From Filimonas zeae (GTDB taxonomy: Bacteria; Bacteroidota; Bacteroidia; Chitinophagales; Chitinophagaceae): a stretch of 64,000 bases of DNA. The notes under the pieces are model-generated. The model was not told the origin of the DNA and searched no databases. It worked only from the letters and a program-made list of their open reading frames with translations. The stretch lies in assembly GCF_014641615.1 (NCBI RefSeq), contig NZ_BMIB01000001.1, positions 1,640,171-1,704,170 on the forward strand, read 5' to 3'. The position numbers were made by a program, and so were the translations under genes. Within the stretch, counting starts at the first letter, position 1. Each line of letters begins with the position of its first letter. Of the stretch, positions 51,551 to 60,840 are shown in pieces.

Positions 51551-53692
51551 TTATTGGTGAGCTCCACGCTGTGCTTTCTGGAGAATAGAATAGCAAACCA
51601 GTTTTTCGCAGGTTTTACAATCGCGGTTGGTAAAGGTGTACCGTATGCAAAACCTTATTTTACGGCTGCAGCATTCCAGTGGTGCCAGGCCGGGCAGGCC
51701 CAGTTGCATCTGCAATTGCAGGTTGCCCTGGTTGTTGCTGTTCCAGCGTATTATTTTAGCGGGAAAGGTATGGGTGCTGTTACCTGCAGTACCTGCAATA
51801 GCCCCTCCACCATTCCATTGTGCCTGCTGGTTACCCGTAAAATGGTATACGGCTGCTTCATTTTCTGCACAGGCGCGGCAGGCCTCATCTATACCATCTT
51901 CTTCTATATACACCAGCTGTGCGGTAACAGCAGTAATGTTATGCGGTGTTACGGTAAACTGTTGCTGTACCTGAATGTTACCTCCGTTTTGCGTAACGTT
52001 TTTGGTGCCCTGGCTAATGTTCATATTGGCCGGATCGTCGCAGTAATTACAAATACAGCAAGGCAGCGAAATGGTGTCGGCGCAGGGTATATGCGCTGGT
52101 GAGCTCAGCGTGGGGCATTGATAAGAAAAATCATAAAACACCCGCAGTTGCCTGTTACACATATCGCCTGTTATATCAAAACTGAATGAGGTTGGCGAAG
52201 CTGTTGTAACGGTTACCGCACTGCCGGGCTGAAAGTTGATGGGCGTAACACTGGTGCTGGTAGTGGTTTCAATAAAAGTAGGGTCGAAGGTGAGTACACC
52301 GCTGGTAACACCTGCTGCGTTGGGCAGTATCTGCGCATGGCCATATACACGAATGGTATCGCCACCCAAACAGCGGGTGCTATCCAGTTGAAAAAGATGA
52401 TCTACGGTGCAGTTGTTTTGTATGTTAAACTGTGCAATATTGCTTTCTCCGTTGTTTTCATATACAGGTATGGCAGCAGCTGTAAACTGTAACAGGTTGG
52501 AACTGCTTTTGGTGCTGCCGGAAGCGCCGGGTTGGTAAAAAGCAGTCAGCTGCGCTTCGTACAGGCTTATTCCGGTTGAATCTACCTGTAACAGTTTGCC
52601 GGGCACTATACCGTTCCAGTGCGGGCCATATTCCTGTTGTACTATGGGGGTTCTTTTACCATCACGTATACGCCATATTACCAGGCGGTAGCTGCTTTGC
52701 GCAAAGCTGGAAGGTATGTAGTGGATGTATAAGTTCTGCCGGTGCATACTGGCAGTAATATTGCCCGCAGGGCTGATGATGATGGGTGCGGTTGCTTTTA
52801 CAGTAGTTTCGTTGCTATCAGCACGGGGTTGAGCCGGTTGCGCCGCGGTGCGGGCAGGGGCAAACTCATTTTCCGGCGCTGGTTTCAATGCGCTGCTTTT
52901 ACTACCCGGCAAACTCCATGCAATGCCTGTTTGCAGGTTCCAGGCAGTAAGTGCAGCAGATACGGTGCGCGAAATGTTTTTACCTTCTATATACTGGCCA
53001 ACAGTGTACTTACCATCTTTGGCTTCGCCATAAGGTTGTAATACCTCACTGCTGCTGGTAACCGTAGGCCCGGTCATATAACTGATGCCTGCACGCAGGG
53101 TTATTTGCTGTGTAAGCGCCAGCCCCAGTTGTAAACGGGGTGTTACTACCAGTCCATTGGCCTTTATATCGCTGGTGGTAAGAAAGGTAACCTGTTGTTT
53201 GCGGTCAGCCGCGCCACCGGGCGATAGTGAATCGCTAAGATTGTTGCCTTTACGCGCCAGCTGCATATACCCGGCACTAATGCCAGGCGCAATACTAAAC
53301 TTACCCAGATTCCAGCGCAGCTGCGGCCCGGCAGTAAGGGTATACATATGCCCACCATCCAGCCCGCCTGCGGCATGTGCCTGAATGGTTCCATCTTGTA
53401 ACTGGTATTGTGTGCGTACAAAGTTGGCGGCTTTGCTGGCAGACAGGCCGGAGTAGCTGCCCTGTACCGCAATGTCCAGGTGTTTAAACAGGGGAACGGT
53501 CAGCTCTCCTCCCCATTGCCACCCCTTATCCAGAAAGGCGGTGTTACTCAGTTGCTTATTGGCCATTTGCCAGTTGCCGGCCAGGCCAGCTAATGTAATA
53601 CCCTTGTTGGGTATCCAGGCCGGTAAGGAGGGCTGCTGGCCGTAAACACACCGGCAAAGCAGCAGTAATAAGAGTGTAATGTTGTGTTTCAT
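51551..53692 (-). CDS. Outer-membrane barrel fused to surface domains with the same Cys-rich module
   Basis: A 713-residue protein with signal peptide (KHNITLLLLLLCRCVYGQ). Residues of about 30-265 alternate hydrophobic/polar strands with many G, Y and Q and look like an OmpA-like or OmpW-like barrel. A Pro/Ala-rich linker (about 270-300) precedes beta domains. Residues of about 545-700 form the module shared with the downstream protein: CCICNYC, a central C-x2-C pair in EACRAC, and ECC-x6-C-x9-C-x2-C-x4-C (DCKTCEKLVC). It seems to anchor or export its partner at the cell surface. The 11-base gap shows an operon. No characterised family recognised. Confidence 0.72.
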   Translation of the reverse strand: MKHNITLLLLLLCRCVYGQQPSLPAWIPNKGITLAGLAGNWQMANKQLSNTAFLDKGWQWGGELTVPLFKHLDIAVQGSYSGLSASKAANFVRTQYQLQDGTIQAHAAGGLDGGHMYTLTAGPQLRWNLGKFSIAPGISAGYMQLARKGNNLSDSLSPGGAADRKQQVTFLTTSDIKANGLVVTPRLQLGLALTQQITLRAGISYMTGPTVTSSSEVLQPYGEAKDGKYTVGQYIEGKNISRTVSAALTAWNLQTGIAWSLPGSKSSALKPAPENEFAPARTAAQPAQPRADSNETTVKATAPIIISPAGNITASMHRQNLYIHYIPSSFAQSSYRLVIWRIRDGKRTPIVQQEYGPHWNGIVPGKLLQVDSTGISLYEAQLTAFYQPGASGSTKSSSNLLQFTAAAIPVYENNGESNIAQFNIQNNCTVDHLFQLDSTRCLGGDTIRVYGHAQILPNAAGVTSGVLTFDPTFIETTTSTSVTPINFQPGSAVTVTTASPTSFSFDITGDMCNRQLRVFYDFSYQCPTLSSPAHIPCADTISLPCCICNYCDDPANMNISQGTKNVTQNGGNIQVQQQFTVTPHNITAVTAQLVYIEEDGIDEACRACAENEAAVYHFTGNQQAQWNGGGAIAGTAGNSTHTFPAKIIRWNSNNQGNLQLQMQLGLPGLAPLECCSRKIRFCIRYTFTNRDCKTCEKLVCYSILQKAQRGAHQ

Positions 53693-53788
53693 AAAGCTTG
53701 TTTTATAAGCTTATATCAACACATGTTTGCTTTTGTTACCCCCTTATTCTATTTTTTATTGCTAAATAAAGCATGTTCTGGTACACAG

Positions 53789-54406
53789 CTACAATGTTTG
53801 AAAGGCCATATGTGCAAACCGCCTGTTAAATACCCTTGCCAGCTGGTAGCCTATTACACTGCCCAGCACAGCGCCGCCAATAATATCCAGCGGATAGTGT
53901 ACGCCAATATATACCTGGCCATAGCTTACCGTTGCTGCCCAGAAAAACAGCAGGTAACCCCATTTTTTAAAATAAGGCAGCATGGTAAAGAACATAAAAC
54001 AGGCTACGCCAAAATGGTTGGCGGCGTGGCTGCTGGTAAAGCTGCCGCTGCCGGGGCAACGGCCCAGTAACAGGCGCACGTACTGGCTTAAAAAAAAGTC
54101 GTTACAGGGGCGGGGGCGGTTAATCCAGTTTTTCAGCAGGGTGCTGCTTATCTGGTCCGTAAGGGCCACGGTAACTATTACACCGGCTATCCAGGGCCAG
54201 CATTTCCAGCCAAAATTGTATAAAACCAGTAATAAAAGAAAGAAGTACAATGGTATCCAGGTGTTGGAGTCGCGCCACCACGGAAAAATACTATCCAGGA
54301 AAGAGTTGGTCCATTCATTGTTAATTTTCAGAAATAACCAGGTGTCGCCGGCGTTTAAAATAGCCAGTAATTTCATCCAGAACCCGTTAGTATTTAACAA
54401 CATCAT
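53789..54406 (-). CDS. PAP2-family membrane phosphatase
   Basis: A 205-residue protein with five or six TM helices. The phosphatase signature is complete: KNWINRPRP (K-x6-RP form), GSFTSSHAANH (PSGH-like, with S-S-H) and YGQVYIGVHYPLDIIGG (SR-x5-H-x3-D-like, R replaced by Q). Such enzymes dephosphorylate undecaprenyl diphosphate or phosphatidate/lipid A. The start may be 54406 or Met at 54376. The Q for R change in motif 3 could lower activity. Divergent from the LTA-synthase-like gene. Confidence 0.85.
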   Translation of the reverse strand: MMLLNTNGFWMKLLAILNAGDTWLFLKINNEWTNSFLDSIFPWWRDSNTWIPLYFFLLLLVLYNFGWKCWPWIAGVIVTVALTDQISSTLLKNWINRPRPCNDFFLSQYVRLLLGRCPGSGSFTSSHAANHFGVACFMFFTMLPYFKKWGYLLFFWAATVSYGQVYIGVHYPLDIIGGAVLGSVIGYQLARVFNRRFAHMAFQTL

Positions 54407-54428
54407 GCGCTAAAGGTAAGCAAATCCG

Positions 54429-54436
54429 TACCTTTG
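54429..54436 (+). promoter_or_regulatory. Promoter -7 element of LTA-synthase-like gene
   Basis: TACCTTTG is an exact TAnnTTTG element ending 6 bases before the ATG at 54443, so the message is probably leaderless. This supports ATG over the in-frame TTG at 54434, which falls within the element. Confidence 0.5.
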
Positions 54437-54442
54437 CGCGGC

Positions 54443-56443
54443 ATGGAAAATCTGAGAGTACCCCGCTATGTGCGGTGGATAGCTGCTACCGGCATCTTTT
54501 TTTTGTTACTGATGACGGCGCTGCGGATTGTATTAGTGTATGTATTCCGTACCCCTTCACAAAAAGATACGGAACTGATTGACGCCTATCTGATGGGCCT
54601 CCGGTTCGATTTACGTATTGTAAGCATAGGCTGCCTTATCGTTTTTCTTATAGGTACCATACCGCCGCTGCACCCGCTGGATAAAAAATGGGGTAAGCGG
54701 GTAGCTTTCTGGCTATGGGGCATATTTATTACCGTACTGGCTATATTTTATATTGTGGACTTTGGCAATTTCGCCTATCTGTCTCAACGCCTCAGCGCCA
54801 CACTGCTTAATTATGCAGAGGATACCAAAATATCCCTCAGCATGGCCTGGCAAACCTACCACCTGGGGTGGACTATTCTGGGGCTGGCTTTAATTATTAT
54901 ACTATTACTGTCTGTTATACGGGTGTTTTACAACCGTGCACTGCAGCAACCAGGGCCTATATCCCGCACAAAACGTATTGTATGGGGCGTAGTGTTTTTT
55001 CTGGCGCTGGGACTGGGCATTTTTGGCCGCATAGGGCAGTTTCCACTGCGCTGGAGCGATGCTTTTGGCATACAGGGGGGCGATTTTGCCGCCAACGTGG
55101 CGTTGAACCCGTTGCAGTCTTTCTTCAGCACACTTAATTTCAGACATGCCACTTACGATGCAGAGAAGGTGCGCGAGGCTTACGGGTTTATGAGCAACTA
55201 CCTGGGCGTACAGCAGCCAGATAGCAATACCCTCAGTTACAAAAGGGTGGAAAGGCCAGACAGTCTTATTGCCGGTAAGCCCAACGTGGTGCTGGTTATA
55301 TGTGAGTCGTTCAGCATGTATAAAAGCTCTATGGCTGGCAATCCGCTTAACACTACACCGTATTTTAACGAAATGTGCCGCCAGGGCATCTTTTTTAACC
55401 AGTGTTTTACCCCTACCTATGGCACAGCCAAAGGGGTATGGGCTACGGTTACCGGTATACCCGATGTGCAGTTGTTTAAAACCGCCAGCCGCAACCCGGC
55501 CGCGGTAGACCAGCATAGCATTATTAACGATTTTGCCGGGTACGAAAAGCATTATTTTATAGGAGGCAGTGCCAGCTGGGCCAACCTGCGTGGCCTGCTT
55601 ACCAATAATATACCCGGCCTGCATTTGTACGAGCAGGACGATTATGAGGCAGAGAAAGTAGATGTATGGGGCATCAGCGATAAAAACCTGTTTCTGGAAG
55701 CCAATAAGGTGCTGAAGCAACAGCAGAAGCCTTTTTTTGCGGTTATACAAACAGCCGATAATCACCGCCCTTATACCATACCCGCCGAAGATGCTACGGA
55801 GTTTAAAAGAGAAAGCCACCGGCTGGATTCGCTGAGAACCTATGGGTTTGGTAGTAACGATGAGCTGAATGCTTTCCGGTATACCGATTTCTGCTTCCGT
55901 AAGTTTATAGAAGCTGCCAAGAAGGAACCTTATTTTAACAATACGGTGTTTGTGTTTATTGGCGACCATGGTATACCTGGCGATGCCACCGCTATATTGC
56001 CTAAGGTATATACCGATCAATCGCTTACTGCGGAGCACGTACCGCTGCTGTTTTACGCGCCAGGTTTATTGCAGCCACAGCAACACAGTGCACTTGCCTC
56101 GCAGATAGATGTACTGCCTACTATTGCCGGCCTTTGTAACATTGGTTATACCAATACAGCGTTGGGCCGCAACCTGCTGGACAGGCAGCGACTGGCGGCC
56201 GATTCCGGACGCAGCAACTGTGCGTTTATTATTGATACCGAAAAGAAAAGGCTGGGGCTTTTACATAAGGGGTACTTCTATAGCTATGGCATGGATAACA
56301 GCAGCCCCGAGCAGATGAATAGTATTGAACACAATAACAAAACAGAAATAACGGACGCTATGCGTAAAGAGTATCGTGCAATGACGGATGCTTTTTACGA
56401 AACATCCCGTTATCTGTTACTAAATAACAAAAAAGCGAAGTAG
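54443..56443 (+). CDS. LTA synthase-like membrane sulfatase-fold phosphoglycerol/phosphoethanolamine transferase
   Basis: A 666-residue inner-membrane enzyme. Five TM helices (about residues 10-38, 52-72, 85-107, 138-165 and 185-203) precede a periplasmic alkaline-phosphatase/sulfatase domain. Metal-site segments are seen: NVVLVICESFSMYK (first Asp/Glu site), the nucleophile region TPTYGTAKGVWATVTG with a Thr, and VFIGDHGIPGD. These proteins transfer phosphoglycerol or phosphoethanolamine in Gram-negatives to glycans or lipid A. Substrate unknown; there is no lipoteichoic acid in this phylum. Confidence 0.87.
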   Translation: MENLRVPRYVRWIAATGIFFLLLMTALRIVLVYVFRTPSQKDTELIDAYLMGLRFDLRIVSIGCLIVFLIGTIPPLHPLDKKWGKRVAFWLWGIFITVLAIFYIVDFGNFAYLSQRLSATLLNYAEDTKISLSMAWQTYHLGWTILGLALIIILLLSVIRVFYNRALQQPGPISRTKRIVWGVVFFLALGLGIFGRIGQFPLRWSDAFGIQGGDFAANVALNPLQSFFSTLNFRHATYDAEKVREAYGFMSNYLGVQQPDSNTLSYKRVERPDSLIAGKPNVVLVICESFSMYKSSMAGNPLNTTPYFNEMCRQGIFFNQCFTPTYGTAKGVWATVTGIPDVQLFKTASRNPAAVDQHSIINDFAGYEKHYFIGGSASWANLRGLLTNNIPGLHLYEQDDYEAEKVDVWGISDKNLFLEANKVLKQQQKPFFAVIQTADNHRPYTIPAEDATEFKRESHRLDSLRTYGFGSNDELNAFRYTDFCFRKFIEAAKKEPYFNNTVFVFIGDHGIPGDATAILPKVYTDQSLTAEHVPLLFYAPGLLQPQQHSALASQIDVLPTIAGLCNIGYTNTALGRNLLDRQRLAADSGRSNCAFIIDTEKKRLGLLHKGYFYSYGMDNSSPEQMNSIEHNNKTEITDAMRKEYRAMTDAFYETSRYLLLNNKKAK

Positions 56444-56462
56444 GTTACTTCTTCGCTTTTTT
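56429..56462. terminator. Bidirectional terminator holding both stop codons in its loop
   Basis: AAAAAAGCGAAG / CTTCGCTTTTTT, 12 bp perfect stem. The 10-base loop contains the TAG of the plus-strand gene (56441-56443) and the TAA of the minus-strand methyltransferase (56445-56447). Confidence 0.93.
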
Positions 56463-57191
56463 GGCTATAATAATCATCCGGGGCGATTTGCGTACATCGT
56501 AATGCCCCAGGTTATAATCTCCAAAGGCTTCCTGCACCTGTAACCCCTGGTAAGCCAGCATATCTGTAAAATCGCCCAGCGAAAACTTGGCCACCCGCTC
56601 TGTATACAAATGCTTCAGCACGTGGCCGTTCTGCTCAATCTGTATCTGCTTAAAAAAATGCTCTTCATCGTGCCAGCGCGATATATGAAATAAGGTGTCA
56701 TCTACCTTTTTACTTTCCACGCGCGTAAGGTGGTCTTCTGTATAGTGTACGTTCAGATAGTCTATTACAAAAGTGCCATCGTTGTTCAGGCTCTGGGCAA
56801 TGGTACGAAAAGCCGCATCATGCTCGCGCCGTGTTCTGAAATAACCAAAGCTGGTAAAAAAGTTAAACGCAAAATCAAAGTAGTTAATCCAGAAAGGCTG
56901 GCGCATATCGTGCAGAAAAAACTGCAGATGCTCTTCCTCATTAATTTTGGCCGCTTCAATGGAGTCCGGCGCTATGTCAATACCCGTTACATCATATCCC
57001 ATTTCAGCAAGCGCCTTGCTATGCCGGCCTCTGCCACAGGCCACATCCAGCATTTTACTGCCAGGCTGCGGGTGCAGGTAAGCTATTAATCTGTTAATAA
57101 ATTCAAATGCTTCATTATCATTTCTGTTGTTATACAATAAATGATAATAGGGGCTACTAAACCAGTCTCTGTACCAGGCTTTCATCGGCAT
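56445..57191 (-). CDS. Class I SAM-dependent methyltransferase
   Basis: A 248-residue Rossmann-fold enzyme. SAM motif I MLDVACGRGRHSKALAEMG lies near residues 45-63, with the acidic motif II in VTGIDIAPDSIE. The start was set at 57191 (MPMKAWYRDWF) because the longer TTG-initiated frame begins inside an exact promoter element (TACATTTG). The C-terminal half is beta-rich. Target molecule unknown. Only one base separates its stop from that of the convergent gene. Confidence 0.87.
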   Translation of the reverse strand: MPMKAWYRDWFSSPYYHLLYNNRNDNEAFEFINRLIAYLHPQPGSKMLDVACGRGRHSKALAEMGYDVTGIDIAPDSIEAAKINEEEHLQFFLHDMRQPFWINYFDFAFNFFTSFGYFRTRREHDAAFRTIAQSLNNDGTFVIDYLNVHYTEDHLTRVESKKVDDTLFHISRWHDEEHFFKQIQIEQNGHVLKHLYTERVAKFSLGDFTDMLAYQGLQVQEAFGDYNLGHYDVRKSPRMIIIAKKAKK

Positions 57192-57215
57192 AAACGGAGG
57201 GTTATTATTATTCTG

Positions 57216-57223
57216 CAAATGTA
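57216..57223 (-). promoter_or_regulatory. Promoter -7 element of methyltransferase gene
   Basis: TACATTTG on the minus strand, exact TAnnTTTG form, 24 bases before the ATG at 57191. Confidence 0.5.
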
Positions 57224-57243
57224 TATCCCTGAAACAAAATAGC

Positions 57244-57251
57244 TAAGTTTG
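57244..57251 (+). promoter_or_regulatory. Promoter -7 element of glmM
   Basis: TAAGTTTG, exact TAnnTTTG form, 20 bases before the ATG at 57272. Together with the opposite element at 57216 it makes a compact divergent promoter pair. Confidence 0.5.
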
Positions 57252-57271
57252 CCGGTACGAAACTTTAAAAT

Positions 57272-58654
57272 ATGTCGCTTATAAAAAGCATTTCCGGTAT
57301 CAGAGGCACAATTGGTGGCAAACCCGGCGAAACTTTAAGTCCGTTAGATGTGGTGAAGTTTACAGCGGCTTACGGCAAATGGCTGATGGCACAGCAGCCT
57401 GATAACAGAAAAGTGGTAATAGGGCGTGATGGAAGAATAAGCGGCGCTTTAATACAGCGTTTGGTAATAAGCACGCTCAATGCCATGGGCATTGATGTGG
57501 TAGATCTGGATTTAAGCACTACGCCTACGGTAGAAATGGCGGTGAAGTTTGAAAAGGCTGCAGGTGGCATTATACTTACTGCCAGCCATAACCCGCAAAA
57601 CTGGAATGCGCTGAAGCTGCTGAACAGTGAGGGGGAATTTATAAGCGCAGCCGATGGCGCCCAACTGCTGGAATTTGCAGCAGCAGAAGATTTTGAATTT
57701 GCACCTGTAGAAAAACTGGGCGGATATACAACAGACAATACCTCGTTAGAAAAACATATTGAAGCTGTAATCAACTACCCGCTGGTAGATGTGGCTGCTA
57801 TACAAAAAGCCGGCTTCAGCATTGTGCTGGATGCTATTAACAGCACAGGTGCTATTGCCGTACCTGCGCTGCTGCATGCACTGGGTGTTACCAAAGTAAC
57901 CGTGCTGAACGGAGAAATCAACGGCAAATTTGCCCATAATCCCGAGCCGCTGCCGCAGCACCTTACACAGCTGTGTAATGAGGTGGTGAGCCAGAAGGCA
58001 TCGCTGGGTATTGCGGTAGATCCGGATGTGGACAGGCTTTGTTTTGTATGCGAAGATGGAACCCTGTTTGGGGAGGAGTATACGCTGGTAGCAGTGGCCG
58101 ATTATGTACTGCAGCACCGCAAAGGAGCGGCGGTAAGCAATATGTCCAGCACCCGTGCGCTGAAAGATGTGGCGGTAAACCATGGTGGCGAATACTACCC
58201 CAGCGCCGTAGGCGAGGTAAACGTGGTTACTAAAATGAAGCAGGTAAACGCTGTAATAGGGGGGGAAGGCAACGGAGGTATTATTGTGCCCGACCTGCAT
58301 TATGGCCGTGATGCGCTGATAGGTATTGCGCTGTTTTTAACACACCTGGCACACAGCCAGAAAAGTACCCGCCAGCTGCGCAACAGCTATCCGGACTATT
58401 TTATGAGCAAGAATAAAATTGAGCTGGAAAACGGGGCAGATGTAAACCATGTGTTCACCAAAATACAAGACAAATACAAAAACAACCCTATAAACAAGGA
58501 AGACGGCCTTAAGATTGAATTTGATAACGATTGGGTACATTTGCGCACCAGTAACACAGAGCCTATTATACGCATTTACGCGGAAAGCAGCTTTGAAAGT
58601 ACTGCGGATAACATAGCGAAGCGACTGATGCAGGACATACGGGAGAGCATGTAA
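57272..58654 (+). CDS. glmM: Phosphoglucosamine mutase
   Basis: A 460-residue phosphohexomutase. It converts glucosamine-6-phosphate to glucosamine-1-phosphate for UDP-GlcNAc and thus peptidoglycan and LPS. The phosphoserine is S105 in TASHNPQNWN. The metal loop is DPDVDRLCFV and the sugar-binding loop GGEGNGG. The C-terminal phosphate loop is RTSNTEPIIRIYAE. Phosphomannomutase/phosphoglucomutase activity cannot be fully excluded on motif alone. It starts the same-strand glmM, cysteine desulfurase, ispD series. Confidence 0.92.
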   Translation: MSLIKSISGIRGTIGGKPGETLSPLDVVKFTAAYGKWLMAQQPDNRKVVIGRDGRISGALIQRLVISTLNAMGIDVVDLDLSTTPTVEMAVKFEKAAGGIILTASHNPQNWNALKLLNSEGEFISAADGAQLLEFAAAEDFEFAPVEKLGGYTTDNTSLEKHIEAVINYPLVDVAAIQKAGFSIVLDAINSTGAIAVPALLHALGVTKVTVLNGEINGKFAHNPEPLPQHLTQLCNEVVSQKASLGIAVDPDVDRLCFVCEDGTLFGEEYTLVAVADYVLQHRKGAAVSNMSSTRALKDVAVNHGGEYYPSAVGEVNVVTKMKQVNAVIGGEGNGGIIVPDLHYGRDALIGIALFLTHLAHSQKSTRQLRNSYPDYFMSKNKIELENGADVNHVFTKIQDKYKNNPINKEDGLKIEFDNDWVHLRTSNTEPIIRIYAESSFESTADNIAKRLMQDIRESM

Positions 58655-58686
58655 AAAGCGTAACTTTACACAATACAACCGAGTAC

Positions 58687-59814
58687 ATGAATAGAATTTA
58701 CCTGGACAATGCAGCCACCACAACGCTGGACCCTGTTGTGCTGGATGCCATGATGCCGTATCTGACAACCAATTTCGGCAACCCTTCCTCCATTTACAGT
58801 TATGGCCGCGAAAGCAGACTGGCTATTGAAAATGCACGCAAAGCCGTTGCAAGAATCCTGAACGCACACCCGGCGGAGATTTTCTTCACCAGCGGTGGTA
58901 CCGAAAGCAGCAATACAGCTATTACCGCCTCTGTGCGCGATCTTGGCTGCAAACACATCATCAGTTCACCCATCGAGCACCATGCTACTTTACACACCGT
59001 AGAGCATCTGAAGCACACGGGCGAGGCAGAACTGAGCTATGTTAAAATTCAGCCAGACGGCCACGTGGATATGGCACATCTGGAGCAATTACTTTCTGAA
59101 AGCAAAGTAAAATGCCTTATTACCCTTATGCACGCCAACAACGAGGTGGGTAATATGATTGATATTCATGCTGTAGGCGAGCTGGCTAAAAAATACAATG
59201 CTATTTTCCACAGCGATACGGTGCAAACTGTAGGGCATTTTCCCTTCGACCTGCGTAATACCTATGTACACTTTATTACCGGTGCCGGCCATAAGTTTCA
59301 TGGTCCTAAAGGCGTGGGTATGCTGTATATTAACGAGAACATCAAAATTACTCCTTTTATCCAGGGCGGTTCTCAGGAGCGCAACATGCGCGCCGGTACC
59401 GAAAACCTGTATGGCATTGTAGGCTTTGCCAGAGCATTACAACTGGCTACCGACAATTACGAAAAGGACAGCGCTTATATTAAAAGCCTGAAAATGTACA
59501 TGAAAGAGCAGCTGGAGAAAACCGTTGCCGATGTATCATTCAATGGCGATGTAAACGGCCGCAGTTTGTATACGGTGTTAAACGTAAGCTTTCCTAAAAC
59601 AGAAAAAAGCGAAATGATTCTGTTTAACCTGGATATTAACAATATCTGCGCATCAGGCGGTAGCGCCTGTACCAGCGGGGCAGATGCGGGCAGCCACGTA
59701 ATACGTGCTTTTGCCGCCAACCCTAACAGAATGGCCGTTCGCTTCTCATTCAGTAAAATCAATACCAAAGAAGAAATTGATCTTGCGGTGGCTAAACTGC
59801 AGGAGCTGATTTAG
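58687..59814 (+). CDS. Cysteine desulfurase family protein (NifS/IscS-like)
   Basis: A 375-residue PLP enzyme that takes sulfur from cysteine. PLP Lys203 lies in GAGHKFHGPKG and the persulfide Cys328 in GGSACTSGADAGSHV, the group I (IscS/NifS) loop type. The N-terminal IYLDNAATT and GTESSNTAI fit the fold. It lies 17 bases before ispD. No iscU, iscA or hscA is adjacent, so this may serve tRNA thiolation or another sulfur acceptor. Confidence 0.92.
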   Translation: MNRIYLDNAATTTLDPVVLDAMMPYLTTNFGNPSSIYSYGRESRLAIENARKAVARILNAHPAEIFFTSGGTESSNTAITASVRDLGCKHIISSPIEHHATLHTVEHLKHTGEAELSYVKIQPDGHVDMAHLEQLLSESKVKCLITLMHANNEVGNMIDIHAVGELAKKYNAIFHSDTVQTVGHFPFDLRNTYVHFITGAGHKFHGPKGVGMLYINENIKITPFIQGGSQERNMRAGTENLYGIVGFARALQLATDNYEKDSAYIKSLKMYMKEQLEKTVADVSFNGDVNGRSLYTVLNVSFPKTEKSEMILFNLDINNICASGGSACTSGADAGSHVIRAFAANPNRMAVRFSFSKINTKEEIDLAVAKLQELI

Positions 59815-59831
59815 TTTATTATATAGCGCCT

Positions 59832-60533
59832 ATGAAAAAAGTGGCCGTCATTGTAGCAGGAGGAGCAGGCACCAGAATGGGCAGTGCTACTCCCAAGCAG
59901 TTCCTTCTGCTGCATGACAAACCAGTACTCTGGCACACCCTTACCGCCTTCCTTAACGCTTTTGACGATATGGAAGTGGTACTGGTACTTCCCCCCGCAC
60001 ACTTTCCGGTGGGCGAAGAAATTATAAACAATATATACGCCACACTGCCCGCTACCGAAGGCCGCATTACCATTACCGCCGGTGGCGATACCCGCTACCA
60101 CAGTGTACAAAATGGCCTGGCGCTGGTAACAGAAGCCTCTGTGGTTTTTGTGCACGATGGTGTACGCTGTATGGTTTCTGCCGCCTTAATTCAACGCTGC
60201 TACCAGCAGGCGCTGGAAAAAGGAAGCGCCATACCCGTAGTAACCGCTACAGACAGCATCCGCTTGCTGGATCAGGCACCCGTACAGGGCCAGATGGGGG
60301 CCTCTGCCGTGGCAGACCGTGCCAAAGTATGCATCGTACAAACCCCGCAAACCTTTGTAAGCAGCATTCTGCTGCCCGCCTTTACCCAACCTTTCAGTGA
60401 TGCGTTTACCGATGAAGCTACGGTGGTGGAAGCCGCAGGGCACGCCGTGCATCTGGTAGAAGGGGAGTACGCTAATATTAAGATTACAAGGCCGGTGGAT
60501 TTGCTGATTGCGGAGAAGTTGCTTCCCGCTTAA
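59832..60533 (+). CDS. ispD: 2-C-methyl-D-erythritol 4-phosphate cytidylyltransferase
   Basis: A 233-residue MEP-pathway enzyme that joins CTP and methylerythritol phosphate on the way to isoprenoid precursors. VAGGAGTRMGSATPKQFLLL is the nucleotide-binding and catalytic loop with R and K. Later blocks are VFVHDGVRCMVS, TDSIR and KVCIVQTPQTF, then FTDEATVVEA. Product feeds polyprenyl synthesis used, for example, by the UbiA-type enzyme at 3450. Complete. Confidence 0.95.
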   Translation: MKKVAVIVAGGAGTRMGSATPKQFLLLHDKPVLWHTLTAFLNAFDDMEVVLVLPPAHFPVGEEIINNIYATLPATEGRITITAGGDTRYHSVQNGLALVTEASVVFVHDGVRCMVSAALIQRCYQQALEKGSAIPVVTATDSIRLLDQAPVQGQMGASAVADRAKVCIVQTPQTFVSSILLPAFTQPFSDAFTDEATVVEAAGHAVHLVEGEYANIKITRPVDLLIAEKLLPA

Positions 60534-60610
60534 ACTTAAAAGTGTTTTCATCTTTACTGCTACTTCATAATTGTATTAAATTACCGGCTAAAACAATAAC
60601 TCGTTTTGGT

Positions 60611-60808
60611 ATGAAATCATTTGTGAAATTCGGAGCTTATGCCGCAATCATTCTCGGAGCGTTTGGGATGATGTTTTGTTTGCCTTTTTTATTCTCTGCC
60701 CGTACCAACGATTTAATTGGAGCAGGATTTCCATTCGTAGGTGGGGCCATTATCGCAAGCGGTGGACTCATTGCTTTGTCTATTTTAACAAAACAGGATA
60801 ATGCATAA
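60611..60808 (+). CDS. Small two-TM membrane protein
   Basis: A 65-residue protein with start ATG at 60611 (KSFVKFGAYAAII). Two hydrophobic helices (about 6-26 and 38-56) are joined by a short polar turn (ARTNDLIGAG). No family recognised. It stands 78 bases after ispD and 33 before the next secreted gene. Coding status rests on the two clean TM segments and a plausible ATG. Confidence 0.55.
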   Translation: MKSFVKFGAYAAIILGAFGMMFCLPFLFSARTNDLIGAGFPFVGGAIIASGGLIALSILTKQDNA

Positions 60809-60840
60809 GATTGCTGTCCTATATCATTATATAACACAAA

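Noticed and set aside
54905..56038. 377-codon minus-strand open frame
   Set aside because: Fully antisense to the LTA-synthase-like gene, no start context or protein-like domains; a shadow frame.
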